DNA of 42,884 nt from Chloroflexota bacterium (GTDB lineage: Bacteria > Chloroflexota > Anaerolineae > VGOG01), in contig VGOG01000008.1 in assembly GCA_016875995.1 (NCBI GenBank), positions 1 through 42,884 on the forward strand, in the 5' to 3' direction. Position 1 is the stretch's first letter; every line of letters begins with the position of its first letter. A model generated the notes under the pieces. That model did no database searches, was not told where the DNA came from, and was given only the letters and a program-made list of their open reading frames with translations. Position numbers and translations under genes: made by a program. Shown here one piece after another: positions 9,808 through 19,485 of this stretch.

Positions 9808-10569
9808 ATGTCGAACAATATTCTGGCGCAACTCGTCACTATGTCGAACAACCTGGGCGACCCCGCCCTGGACTACGTGATTCTGGGGGAGGGCAACACC
9901 TCGGCCCGCGCCAATGCCGACACATTCTGGGCGAAGGCTAGCGGCGCGGAGTTGCGCACCATCAAGGCCATCGGCTTTGTGCAGGTGCGCTTCGACCGCG
10001 TGCTGGCTTTGCTGGATGAAGGCGACCTCAATGATGACGCCATCAAGGAAGGATTGGAGGCAGCCAAGGTAGACCCAGCCGTGACGGCTCGCCCATCGGT
10101 GGAGACCGTGCTGCACGCTCTGGCTCTTAAACTGGAGGGCGTCAATTTCGTTGGACACACCCATCCTACAGCCGTCAACGCCCTCCTCTGTTCACAGAAA
10201 GTCGAGGAAGCAATCGCCGGGCGGCTCTTCCCCGACGAGATCGTCTACTGTGGCCCAGCCCCAGTCTATATACCCTACACGGATCCTGGCGTGCCTCTGG
10301 CCTGGGCGATGCGCCAGGCCCTGGCCGATTACCAGGCAGAGCACGGCCAGCCGCCCAAGGTGATCCTGATGCAGAACCACGGCCTGCTCGCCCTGGGTAA
10401 GACAGCGTTGGAGGTCGAAAACATCACGGCCATGTACACCAAGGCAGCCCGGGTGCTGCTGGGGACCTATGCACTCGGCGGGCCTCACTTTCTCAGTCCG
10501 GTAGCCGCAGCGCGCATCCATACCCGTCCGGATGAGCAATACCGCCGCAAGAAGTGGGGCAGCCAATGA
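9808..10569 (+). CDS. Class II aldolase/adducin family protein (possible rhamnulose-1-phosphate aldolase)
   Basis: GEGNTSARA, GHTHPTAVNALL, MQNHGLLALG motifs of class II aldolases. Confidence 0.85.
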   Translation: MSNNILAQLVTMSNNLGDPALDYVILGEGNTSARANADTFWAKASGAELRTIKAIGFVQVRFDRVLALLDEGDLNDDAIKEGLEAAKVDPAVTARPSVETVLHALALKLEGVNFVGHTHPTAVNALLCSQKVEEAIAGRLFPDEIVYCGPAPVYIPYTDPGVPLAWAMRQALADYQAEHGQPPKVILMQNHGLLALGKTALEVENITAMYTKAARVLLGTYALGGPHFLSPVAAARIHTRPDEQYRRKKWGSQ

Positions 10570-11624
10570 AAGAACCTCGTACGATTCGTGCAGCGCGGCT
10601 GCACGGCATCCGCGACCTGAGGCTGGAGAACCTGCCACGACCCACACCTGGCCCCGGCGAGGTGCTCTTGAAAGTGGCCTCAGTGGGTATTTGTGGCTCA
10701 GACGTCCACTACTACCTGGAAGGCCGCATCGGCAACCAGGTGGTGACCGCACCCATCATCATGGGACACGAGTTCTCGGCCTGGGTCGCTGATTTTGGCG
10801 AGGGGGTGGAAGGTCTGGAAATTGGGCAACTGGTTGCCGTCGAGCCGGCCATCTCCTGCGGGGAGTGCGAATCCTGCCGGCACGGGCATCCCAACCTGTG
10901 CCCGAGCGTTCGCTTTTGCAGTACACCGCCGGTGGATGGCGTCTTTGCCGAGTACACCGTCATGCCTGCCAGGAACTGCTTTCCCTTGCCACAAGGACTC
11001 AGCCCTGCGGAGGGCGCGATGCTGGAACCGTTGGGCGTCGCCATCCACGCCGTTGACCTGGCCCACCTGAAACCAGGGTATACCGTCGCCGTGCTGGGGG
11101 CCGGCCCCATCGGGCTGTTGATCGCAGCGGTGGTCAGGGCCTCTGGTGCCAGCGCGATCTACGTGACCGAACCACTGGCCTACCGGCGGCAATTCGCCCT
11201 GGACTACGTGGCCGATGCCGCGTTGAACCCTGATGATATCGTCGTTGTGGCCGAGATCATGCGGCTGACCGGCGGTCGCGGGGTGGACGTGGCTTTCGAG
11301 GCCGCTGGCGCACCGGAAACCCCGCAGCAAGCCGCTGCTTTGGCGCGGCCTGGGGGCAAGGTGATCGTGGCTGGCATTCCCGCCGACGACACCATGACCA
11401 TGAACGCCTCCACCGTTCGCCACAAGGGTCTGACCATCAAGCTGGTGCGGCGCATGAAACACACCTACCCCCGCGCCATCCGCCTGGTGCAGACGGGCAT
11501 GGTGGACGTCAAATCCCTGGTCACGCACACATTTCCCCTGGAACGCATCGCCGAGGCGTTGGAGATGGTCGCTGCTTACGACGACGGGGTGTTGCGAGCG
11601 ATGATCCAGATTTCCAACGCATAA
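10566..11624 (+). CDS. Zinc-dependent medium-chain dehydrogenase (sorbitol/iditol dehydrogenase-like)
   Basis: VGICGSDVHYYLEGRIG, GHEFSAWV, structural zinc lobe CGECESCRHGHPNLC, GAGPIGLL; ATGA overlap with upstream stop. Confidence 0.9.
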   Translation: MKEPRTIRAARLHGIRDLRLENLPRPTPGPGEVLLKVASVGICGSDVHYYLEGRIGNQVVTAPIIMGHEFSAWVADFGEGVEGLEIGQLVAVEPAISCGECESCRHGHPNLCPSVRFCSTPPVDGVFAEYTVMPARNCFPLPQGLSPAEGAMLEPLGVAIHAVDLAHLKPGYTVAVLGAGPIGLLIAAVVRASGASAIYVTEPLAYRRQFALDYVADAALNPDDIVVVAEIMRLTGGRGVDVAFEAAGAPETPQQAAALARPGGKVIVAGIPADDTMTMNASTVRHKGLTIKLVRRMKHTYPRAIRLVQTGMVDVKSLVTHTFPLERIAEALEMVAAYDDGVLRAMIQISNA

Positions 11625-11657
11625 GAAACCAGGTTTTTCCGAAAAACCTGGTTTCTT
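11623..11657. repeat. 17-bp perfect inverted repeat overlapping the MDR stop codon
   Basis: AAGAAACCAGGTTTTTC-C-GAAAAACCTGGTTTCTT. Confidence 0.9.
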
Positions 11658-11695
11658 GAAAGAGGAGGGGACCAATCAACCAGCGTATTGCTAGC

Positions 11696-13156
11696 TTGGA
11701 AACGAAACTCAACGATTTTGATCCGGTTGTCCGTGCCCAAGCCCTGGCAGAACTGGTCGCTTTGGCTCAGCGAGGCGCTGTTAGCCCTCCCTTCATCCCC
11801 CCCAACATTGGGGGGGAAAGAGGGGGGGCGGACGTGGCCAACATGCACTGTCACACCTTCTTCTCTTTCAACGCCTACGGTCACTCGCCCACCTCGCTGG
11901 CCTGGTTGGCCAAATGGCGCGGCTTCAAGCTGATGGGCATCGTGGACTTCGACGTGCTGGATGGCGTGGATGAGTTCCTCGACGCCTGCGAACTGGTCGG
12001 GGTGCGCGGCAGTGCAGGGATAGAAACCCGGCTGTTTCTCCCCGAGTTTGCCACCCGCGAGATCAACTCGCCGGGCGAGCCGGGCGTTTTGTACCACATG
12101 GGCATTGGGTTTACCACCAGCCGGGTGCCCGAAACGGTGGCCAACATCCTGGCGGATCTCCGCCAGCGGGCTGCGCGGCGCAACCGGGTTGTGGTAGAGC
12201 GCGTCAACGCTTACCTTGATCCGGTCGCGATTGACTACGAACGAGACGTATTGCCTCTCACACCAGCGGGGACCGCCACCGAACGCCACATCGTCGTAGC
12301 TTACATACGAGCCGCGGAGCGCATCGTCCCCAACGTGGTTGAATTCTGGGCCGACAAACTGAACGTCGAGCCTGGTCGGGTAGCGACGCTCATGGACGAC
12401 GCTCCCCAGCTTCAGGATCTGGTTCGTGCCAAATTGATGAAACGCGGCGGCATAGGGTACGTTCAGCCCGGTCCCGACACGTTCCCCACAGTGGACGAAT
12501 TTCACAAACTGATTGTAGCGTGCGGTGCGCTACCTTGCGCTGCCTGGTTAGATGGCACCTCTGCTGGCGAGCAGGCCATTGAAGAGTTGCTAGCGCTTTT
12601 GATCAGCAAGGGCGTGGTTGCCCTCAACATCGTCCCCGACCGCAACTGGAACATCGCCGACCCTGAGATGCGTCGCCTCAAGGTGCAAAACCTGTACCAC
12701 GTCGTCCGGCTGGCGCAGGAATTGGCCCTGCCGCTGAACGTCGGCACCGAGATGAACAGCTTCGGACAGAAGCTGGTGGACGATTTTGATGCTCCAGAAC
12801 TGGCCCCCGTGCGCCAGGCGTTTCTGGACGGCGCGCATTTCATTTACGGGCACACCGTCCTCCAGCGCGCGCTGGGGTTGGGCTATCACAGCGAGTGGGC
12901 GCAGACGCATTTGCCCTCGCGGCGTGAGCGCAACGATTTCTACACCAAGGTGGGATACCAGGTATCGCCGGACAGGGCCAGCATGGCCCGGCTAAAGCAA
13001 CTTGCCCTGAGCAGTGACCCCAGCTTGTCGAAGGGCCCAGCAAAGATTCTTTCGGCCTTACCCGCTTCACCATCGTCGAGCGCAAGCCGCAGATCATTCG
13101 CCAGGTCATCGAAGACAACGACTACCCGTCGCACATCGGGGGGGCGCTGGAGCTGA
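11696..13156 (+). CDS. PHP-domain protein (putative metal-dependent phosphoesterase); authentic C-terminus unclear after ~13005
   Basis: NMHCHTFFSFNAYGHSPTSLAWLAKWRGFKLMGIVDFDVLDG typical PHP start; tail ALPASPSSSASRRSFARSSKTTTTRRTSGGRWS is the wrong frame of a downstream DUF89 remnant. Confidence 0.75.
   Translation: METKLNDFDPVVRAQALAELVALAQRGAVSPPFIPPNIGGERGGADVANMHCHTFFSFNAYGHSPTSLAWLAKWRGFKLMGIVDFDVLDGVDEFLDACELVGVRGSAGIETRLFLPEFATREINSPGEPGVLYHMGIGFTTSRVPETVANILADLRQRAARRNRVVVERVNAYLDPVAIDYERDVLPLTPAGTATERHIVVAYIRAAERIVPNVVEFWADKLNVEPGRVATLMDDAPQLQDLVRAKLMKRGGIGYVQPGPDTFPTVDEFHKLIVACGALPCAAWLDGTSAGEQAIEELLALLISKGVVALNIVPDRNWNIADPEMRRLKVQNLYHVVRLAQELALPLNVGTEMNSFGQKLVDDFDAPELAPVRQAFLDGAHFIYGHTVLQRALGLGYHSEWAQTHLPSRRERNDFYTKVGYQVSPDRASMARLKQLALSSDPSLSKGPAKILSALPASPSSSASRRSFARSSKTTTTRRTSGGRWS
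11786..11829. repeat. GC-rich palindromic element inserted in frame in PHP gene
   Basis: CCCTCCCTTCATCCCCCCCAACATTGGGGGGGAAAGAGGGGGGG; encodes SPPFIPPNIGGERGG. Confidence 0.7.
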
Positions 13157-13311
13157 GGGAGCTTGGGCGCTCTAACCTGGTCATCCTGAAGGGGGACGTG
13201 AACTATCGGCGGCTGCTGGACGACCGCCACTGGCCACACACCATGCGCCTGGAGGAGGTGGGCGACTATTTCCCCCTGCCGTTCCTGGTGCTGCGCACGC
13301 TGAGGTGTCCC
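13018..13311 (+). pseudogene. Remnant of DUF89 (ARMT1-like) gene with apparent internal deletion
   Basis: Frame 1: DSFGLTRFTIVERKPQIIRQVIEDNDYPSHIGGAL joined directly to LRELGRSNLVILKGDVNYRRLLDDRHWPHTMRLEEVGDYFPLPFLVLRTL. Confidence 0.65.
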
Positions 13312-13686
13312 GACCTACGGCGATACAGTAGGTCTTGCCGTCCTTGGTCACATCCTGCCAGTCGTGAGATTGGTCCTTGGCCTCTCGAACGTAGTTACAC
13401 AAATTCTCGGGAGGAATGGATGAAGTCGATCTGCCGCTCAGTCTTGAGGGCGTACAGGTCAGCGCCGTCATAGAAGCCTCGGCCAATCAACAGCCCCCTG
13501 AGGGTACGAGGACCGAGAATCACGTCAGTGTCGTTCAAGAGTTGGACCAAAATCTCTCGATCGTCCACATTGCCCAGGGCCACTACGACACAAAAGATGA
13601 TGTAGAGGGTCGGTCTTCTCCTCGATAGCTAACACCTCGGTCATGATCTGGGGCACTCGCATCTCCTCCAGCTCTTGGGCCATCAT
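13312..13686 (-). pseudogene. Degenerate DDE-type transposase fragment, at least two frameshifts
   Basis: Minus strand: MMAQELEEMRVPQIMTEVLAIEEKTD / ALGNVDDREILVQLLNDTDVILGPRTLRGLLIGRGFYDGADLYALKTERQIDFI / PPENLCNYVREAKDQSHDWQDVTKDGKTYCIAVGR in different frames. Confidence 0.5.
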
Positions 13687-13754
13687 TCACCTCCAAGTTC
13701 GTTGGATGGCCCATAAAAACCACATCTTCGTCATTTTGTCAAGTCCGAATGGCC

Positions 13755-15990
13755 TTAGCCTATATTTCGCACATTTCAAACCGAATAGAGAGCGAAGTTT
13801 GTCCTGTCACAGGGCATGAATGCCTCATCTGGGGCAGGTAGAGTGAAAGTTCGGCCTCGACGAGGCCGCTCCTGGTAGTATCAAGGGTGAATCAGGCTTT
13901 CCTCTTGCTCCTGGGCGCACCTCACCCTCCCCGATGGTCCGGGCCTATCCGACAACCTGCTGTTCTCTTGGCGGTGGCAAGGCTAGAGGCTGGATATCCC
14001 CAGCAGGGAGCAGCGGGTGGGGCCAGCGAGGGAGTCGGAGCTCCGCCAGGACGTGAGCCAAGATCGTCAAGAGGGCGACCTGTTCTTCATCCACCGGGAC
14101 AAGCCGGCGCAAGTGGCTTCCATCCCAGCAGAAGGTCTCCACGACGTCCAGGCTTTGGAGCTTTTCGATGATGCGTCGGGTCGTCATCTGCAACCCACCC
14201 TGGCGAACCTGGCGTTCCAGCAGGCTGTAGGCCAGCAAGGCCAGCATGTTGATGAGTAGCATGGCCTCGATGCGCTCATCCTTATGCAGGTAGATGGGCG
14301 AGACCTTCAGGTCCTTCTTGGAGACCTTGATCCGTTTCTCTACCCCGTCTTTCTGGCGATAGAGAGCCAACATCCGCTGGGGTGAGAGGGACCAGTCGTT
14401 GGTAACCAGCAAGTAACGGCCATCATGCTGCATGGCTTGCCAGAGCGCGTAGCGGTCTACCCACCAACGAAGACGAACCTGGCCCTCCTCATCGATGTAG
14501 GCCTGAGCTTGCATGAACTTGCCAGCGGGGGACTGTTTCAGTTGGGTATCGGCCCGTCTCTGCACAGACTTCACCGTTCGATAGTACGGCTGCCCAATCT
14601 TGGCCTGCACCTTCCGTAGGGCTTGTCGTAACTCCCTCAACTGGGCCGCTCGTGTCCGGCGCAGGGAAGTTCGCATCGGCCCGCTGAGCACTACCAGCCC
14701 CCGGTGAGTGACCTGGCGACCTTCATGCTCGAAGACCACCTGGCAAGGCATTCCCCAGTAGCCATTTGGCCCACGCTCTTCGGTCAAGGGGTGGGCGTAG
14801 AACTGCTTTTCAGGAACTGACACCAACAACTCGCGGTGACTCTTCTTCTGGGGTTGAAGCCCAGCCAGGTAGCGCAAGCCGTGGTCATCGTAAGTCAGCG
14901 CCAGTTCGTCGTTCACATTGGCTCGGTCACCGATGATGATCACCTCTTCCACCGGCCAGCCGTGCCGTTTCAAGAGGCGACACAGCCGCTCCATGTTCTC
15001 CTGGACGGTGGCCAAGTCGGCCGTTCGCCCCGACCACAGTTCATAGTCCGCTGGGATGTTGCCATCGGCGGCCACGTTCAGACCGGCCTTGAACTTGCGT
15101 TTGTTCATCGGCGTGTTGTGGGCAAAGCCGAAGTCGGCGTGTTGGCTGTCGGCGTAGGTCCCATGCACGATGAAAGCCGTCAGGTCGTAGAAGATGAGGT
15201 TGAGGTCTATCTCCGCCTGAACGAAGGTGCGATGGACAACATCTTGCCAAATCTCTCGACGGTGCTGGCTGATGGCGTCCAACGTTCGCTCCAGCCGGTC
15301 GTCGTTGAACTTGGCTGCGGGCACGCCCAAGGTGTAGACCAGCACCGTTTGGGCCAGCCAGTCAGCCACTTGATAGAGGGGAAGAGGCATCGTGAGCCGG
15401 TTGAGGACCAAAACCATAGCCACCGTGCCGTGGTCTACCTCGGCCTTCGTGGGACAGTGACGATTGATGATCTCCCGCACCCGCAGCACTTCCAGCAGGG
15501 CGTACAACACTGGCAGGGCACCCAGATGCCGCCGTAACTGGGAGTGGGTCACCAGATCCACCAGTTGGGCGAAAGTCAACGCCCCCGTCAACGCCAGTCG
15601 GGCCAAGTGCGCCGTCCATACGGCACGACGATGAGCTTGCCGCAAGGCACAATACCGCCGCCAAGCCCACTTGCGCCAACGGTGTCTGGGCTGCCAGGGG
15701 AACAGTGGCCCGTTTCGTGGGTCGTGCGTGACAACCCCTGCCAACGCGGGTAAGCCGATTACTGGCCCGGCACCCACGACAGCCTGTTCCGGCAACGCCA
15801 AGAACACCAGGCAGGCCATGGCCCAAATGAGCCAGACCAGGATTTGCGTTCGTCGAGATTTCGTGGCAAAATTCATTGGGAATCGCTCCGGCTAACTATG
15901 GTTTTCGCACCCTATACTTTGCCACAAAAGGGGCGATTCCGCCAGTCCAGCTCTCTATTCAATTCTCAAGGTGCGAAATGTAGGCTTAGC
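13755..15990 (-). mobile_element. Insertion sequence (IS4 superfamily, possibly IS1634-like), about 2.2 kb
   Basis: Imperfect ~38-40 bp TIRs: left TTAGCCTATATTTCGCACATTTCAAACCGAATAGAGAG (13755-13792), right reverse complement GCTAAGCCTACATTTCGCACCTTGAGAATTGAATAGAGAG (15951-15990), flanking a transposase ORF. Confidence 0.8.
13945..15876 (-). CDS. IS transposase (IS1634/IS4-like DDE), with long N-terminal extension
   Basis: GALPVLYALLEVLRVREIINRHCPTKAEVDHGTVAMVLVLNRL...IFYDLTAFI...IIGDRANVNDELAL...KDGVEKRIKVSKKDLKVSPIYLHKDERIEAMLLINMLALL. Confidence 0.85.
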   Translation of the reverse strand: MNFATKSRRTQILVWLIWAMACLVFLALPEQAVVGAGPVIGLPALAGVVTHDPRNGPLFPWQPRHRWRKWAWRRYCALRQAHRRAVWTAHLARLALTGALTFAQLVDLVTHSQLRRHLGALPVLYALLEVLRVREIINRHCPTKAEVDHGTVAMVLVLNRLTMPLPLYQVADWLAQTVLVYTLGVPAAKFNDDRLERTLDAISQHRREIWQDVVHRTFVQAEIDLNLIFYDLTAFIVHGTYADSQHADFGFAHNTPMNKRKFKAGLNVAADGNIPADYELWSGRTADLATVQENMERLCRLLKRHGWPVEEVIIIGDRANVNDELALTYDDHGLRYLAGLQPQKKSHRELLVSVPEKQFYAHPLTEERGPNGYWGMPCQVVFEHEGRQVTHRGLVVLSGPMRTSLRRTRAAQLRELRQALRKVQAKIGQPYYRTVKSVQRRADTQLKQSPAGKFMQAQAYIDEEGQVRLRWWVDRYALWQAMQHDGRYLLVTNDWSLSPQRMLALYRQKDGVEKRIKVSKKDLKVSPIYLHKDERIEAMLLINMLALLAYSLLERQVRQGGLQMTTRRIIEKLQSLDVVETFCWDGSHLRRLVPVDEEQVALLTILAHVLAELRLPRWPHPLLPAGDIQPLALPPPREQQVVG

Positions 15991-16152
15991 CAAGAAGTTT
16001 CCAAAATTCAGGGGTATATCACCCCCCCTTTTGTCAAATCATGGCTTCAAGACCCTCCGTGCCTGCACGTGGACGCGTACTCACCGTACTCTGGCTGACA
16101 TACGCCATCGCCGCATGAGGAACCACAATCCACCTCGCGATGAGATTCGATC

Positions 16153-16181
16153 TTGACAAACGCGAGAAATTGTGCTATAAT
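16153..16181 (+). promoter_or_regulatory. Consensus sigma70 promoter for SorC-family regulator
   Basis: TTGACA (16153-16158), 17 bp, TATAAT (16176-16181), TG extended -10. Confidence 0.9.
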
Positions 16182-16190
16182 TTGGACAGA

Positions 16191-16216
16191 TGTTCAATAG
16201 TGCATGTTTGTTCAAT
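16191..16216 (+). promoter_or_regulatory. Putative SorC-family operator: two TGTTCAAT direct repeats
   Basis: TGTTCAAT at 16191-16198 and 16209-16216, 18 bp apart, between -10 and the ATG. Confidence 0.6.
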
Positions 16217-16229
16217 CCTCAGAGGCGAC

Positions 16230-17189
16230 ATGGCAATCAGCAGAGAGTATCACCGACTCCTCTACCGAATCGCTCAATCTTACTACATTGACGATCTGAC
16301 CCAGCAACAAATCGCCAGGCGTTTTGGTCTTTCCAGGCCCAAAGTCTCCCGTCTGTTGCAGCGAGCCCGTGACGAAAAAGTGGTCACCTTCACTCTCTTC
16401 CCTCCCCCCAGCGGCATGGCTGACCTGGAGCGCGAACTGGAACGCAAATACGGCCTGGAAGAAGTGATCATTGTCGCCGTCAGCGACCCGCAGGACACCG
16501 CCAACGTCAAGCGTGAGCTTGGTCCCGCTGCCGCCGAGTGTCTGGTGCGCTCCATTTCCGGCGACGAGATCGTGTGCATCGCGTGGGGGCTTTCCATATT
16601 GGCCATGTCCGATGCCTTGCCCTTCAAATCCTATCCCGGCGTCAGCATCGTGCAGATGCTGGGCGGCTTGGGGCCGGTGGATGAACTGGAACACTCCGCC
16701 GAACTCACGCGCATGGTGAGCCAAAAGCTTAACGCCCGGTTGCGGTTGCTGCCCGCGCCGGGGATTGTGTCCACACGGGCGGCGGCCGAGGTGCTCAAGG
16801 CAGACAAACGGATCGCCGAGACGCTGGCCCTGGCGGCCAGGGCCGACATTGCCGTCGTGGGCCTGGGCGTGTTGCAACCCGACACCATCCTCCTGCGCGA
16901 CGGCATGATCATCACCCCAGGCGACCTGGAGACGCTGAAGGCGGCACAAGCTGTCGGCGATGTAGCGCTGCGCTACCTGGATGCCTACGGAAACCCCCTG
17001 GATATGGAGGTCAACGACCGCGTTGTCGGTCTGACGCTGGAGCAGATCAAGGCCATCCCCCGTGTCATAGGTGTTGCCGGCGGAACAGCTAAATACGACA
17101 TCATTCGTGCGGCACTGCGCGGCGGGATCCTAGATGTGCTGGTCACCGACCATGCCACTGCCCAGGCCTTGCAGGCTGAGCCGGTTTAG
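16230..17189 (+). CDS. SorC/DeoR-type sugar-binding transcriptional regulator
   Basis: LLYRIAQSYYIDDLTQQQIARRFGLSRPKVSRLLQRARDEKVV HTH plus sugar-binding domain; ATG 16230 preferred over 16140. Confidence 0.92.
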   Translation: MAISREYHRLLYRIAQSYYIDDLTQQQIARRFGLSRPKVSRLLQRARDEKVVTFTLFPPPSGMADLERELERKYGLEEVIIVAVSDPQDTANVKRELGPAAAECLVRSISGDEIVCIAWGLSILAMSDALPFKSYPGVSIVQMLGGLGPVDELEHSAELTRMVSQKLNARLRLLPAPGIVSTRAAAEVLKADKRIAETLALAARADIAVVGLGVLQPDTILLRDGMIITPGDLETLKAAQAVGDVALRYLDAYGNPLDMEVNDRVVGLTLEQIKAIPRVIGVAGGTAKYDIIRAALRGGILDVLVTDHATAQALQAEPV

Positions 17190-17211
17190 AAGGCAAAGGG
17201 TCAGACAGGGC

Positions 17212-17826
17212 ATGAAGAGCACCTCAACAGCCCAGATGATGATACAGGCCAGGGAAGTGGTCACGCGTGAGGCGCAGGCAGTTGCAGCCCTGGCCGATCA
17301 ATTCGACGAGAGCCTGGCGGAGGTGATCACCCTTTTTTTGAATTGTGCCGGCCACGTTTTGGTGACTGGAGCGGGCACCTCACACGCCATCGCTCTGCGC
17401 TTCGCTCACCTGCTCTCCTGCTGCGGCACGCCAGCTCTCTGCATCAACGCTGCTGATGGCATCCACGGCGGCTCCGGAGCCATCACGGCCAGCGACGTGT
17501 TATACATCATCTCCAAGGGCGGTCACAGCGCGGAGATCAATCAGCTTGCCCAGATCGCCCGTGCTCGTGGGGCCACGGTCATCGCCCAGACCGAGGACCC
17601 GCAGTCACCGCTGGCCCAGATGAGCGATGCCGTTTTCCACGTCAGGACCGTGGGAGATGTGGACCCCTATGGCCTGATCGCTACCGGCAGCTCCCTGGTC
17701 AACGGCGCGGCTGGCGATGCCCTTTGTGTGCTGCTGCTGCAGCTCAGGGGTTATTCCCGAGACGACTTCGGCATGACCCATCCCGGCGGGGCCGCGGGCA
17801 AGAAGCTGGCGGAAGAGGGAAAGTAG
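17212..17826 (+). CDS. SIS-domain sugar-phosphate isomerase-like protein
   Basis: [58 protein letters not shown]; no CBS domains. Confidence 0.85.
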   Translation: MKSTSTAQMMIQAREVVTREAQAVAALADQFDESLAEVITLFLNCAGHVLVTGAGTSHAIALRFAHLLSCCGTPALCINAADGIHGGSGAITASDVLYIISKGGHSAEINQLAQIARARGATVIAQTEDPQSPLAQMSDAVFHVRTVGDVDPYGLIATGSSLVNGAAGDALCVLLLQLRGYSRDDFGMTHPGGAAGKKLAEEGK

Positions 17827-17906
17827 GGCAGAGCCGGGTTGTCCTCCTTGTGAAGCGGCTTCTCGGAAGCACAACGAGCACAGAATCACCAACCGGAGGG
17901 ACTGTT

Positions 17907-19460
17907 GTGTCAGACTACCTGCTGGGACTCGACTATGGGACAGGCGGAGCCAAGGCGTGCATCATCACCGTCGAAGGAGACGTTCTTGGTTCCACTTTCG
18001 AAGAGTATCCGTTCTTCCACGAAAAGCCGGGGTGGTCGGAGCACGACCCTGTTCTTTATTGGACCATCGCCTGCCGCATGATCAAGGATTGCCTGGCTCA
18101 GGCGCGCATCAATCCCGCCGAGATCCGGAGCCTGGCCATCTCCTCCGCCCTCCCCTCCATGGTGATGGTAGACAAGGATCACTGTCCCATCCACCGGGCC
18201 TACAACCTGATGGACCGTCGCGCCACAAAGGAGGTGGAGTGGCTGAAGGAGCACGTGGGGGAGGAGAGGATGATGCGCCTCACGGCCAACCGGTTGGAGG
18301 ATCATCCTTCGCTTGTGAACTTGCTCTGGGAAAAGAACAACCGGCCCGATTCCTTCCTCCGTATCCACAAGGCCCTCACCATTGACGGGTTCATCGCTTT
18401 GAAACTCACCGGGAGGGCGGTAGTCAACTACCCCGCGGCGGCCTTCTACGGCGTCGCCTACGACATCCTGGGGCGGCGATTCGATGAGCAGATATTGGCA
18501 GAGATCGGGATTGACCCGGCCATCCTCCCCGATTTGGTTGACTGTGAGGAGGTCGCCGGCGTGGTCACTCCAGAGGCCGCGGCGGAGACGGGCCTGGTGG
18601 CAGGTATTCCTGTGGCCACGCAGGTGGATTTCAATGCCAGTTGCATCGCCGCCGGCGTCACCGAGGAAGGCGACATCATGAGCAACCTGGGCACCGTCGG
18701 CAACTTCGGTGTGATCTTCCGGGATGCGAACTTCATGTTCACTCCGGCGGGCCTTTCCATGATCAACCTTGGTTTCACTATCGACTCGGCCCACACGTAC
18801 ATGACGATCCCTTCGACGATGACCGGCGGCCAGTCCATCCGCTATCTGCGCGATCACCTCTCCCAGTTCGAGGCGGAGACAGAGCGTGTCCTGGGGGTCA
18901 GTTCCTACGATCTGCTCAACCTGCAGGCCCAAAAGGTGCCGGCGGGCAGTGAGGGCCTCATTATCCTGCCGTTTCTGATGGGAGAGCGAACGCCGATCTG
19001 GGATCAATATGCCAGAGGGGTGATCTTCGGCCTGTCTTTGCATCACACCAAAGGACACATTGTCAGGGCCATGATGGAGGCCGTCGCCTATGCCTTGTAC
19101 GACTCATACCGGCTGATCAAGGAAGCCGGGCTCAGGATCAACTATCCCATCGTGTTCCACGAGGGCGGAACGGTGAGCGTGCTTTGGCGCCAGATCATTA
19201 CCGATGTGTTCAACGTGCCGACGGTGTTGGTGAAGCAGCGCACCGGCGCTCCCTTGGGGGATGCCATCCTGGCCGGCGTGGTCACAGGCTTCTTCGAGGA
19301 TTTCTCGGTGGCCAAGGAGTGGGCGGAGTACACCGCGCCGGTGGAGCCCAATCGGGAGAACCACGAGCTGTACATGGAGTATTTCGATCTCTACAAAAGG
19401 CTGTACGAGCACGTGAAGGCGGACTTCAGAGAGCTGGCCCGCTTGAGGGACCGGTCATAG
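17907..19460 (+). CDS. FGGY family carbohydrate kinase
   Basis: [86 protein letters not shown] 17907. Confidence 0.9.
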   Translation: MSDYLLGLDYGTGGAKACIITVEGDVLGSTFEEYPFFHEKPGWSEHDPVLYWTIACRMIKDCLAQARINPAEIRSLAISSALPSMVMVDKDHCPIHRAYNLMDRRATKEVEWLKEHVGEERMMRLTANRLEDHPSLVNLLWEKNNRPDSFLRIHKALTIDGFIALKLTGRAVVNYPAAAFYGVAYDILGRRFDEQILAEIGIDPAILPDLVDCEEVAGVVTPEAAAETGLVAGIPVATQVDFNASCIAAGVTEEGDIMSNLGTVGNFGVIFRDANFMFTPAGLSMINLGFTIDSAHTYMTIPSTMTGGQSIRYLRDHLSQFEAETERVLGVSSYDLLNLQAQKVPAGSEGLIILPFLMGERTPIWDQYARGVIFGLSLHHTKGHIVRAMMEAVAYALYDSYRLIKEAGLRINYPIVFHEGGTVSVLWRQIITDVFNVPTVLVKQRTGAPLGDAILAGVVTGFFEDFSVAKEWAEYTAPVEPNRENHELYMEYFDLYKRLYEHVKADFRELARLRDRS

Positions 19461-19485
19461 CCGGACGGCGAAAGGGGTCCCGATC

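Noticed and set aside
14836-15537. 233-aa + strand ORF inside the IS
   Set aside because: Opposite strand of a well-supported transposase; no independent evidence.
16010-16035. AGGGGTATATCACCCCCCCTTTTG as terminator
   Set aside because: Only a 4-5 bp GC stem and interrupted T tract; possible but not strong enough to list.
17910-19058. 382-aa minus-strand ORF opposite the FGGY kinase
   Set aside because: Antisense artefact with no recognisable domain.
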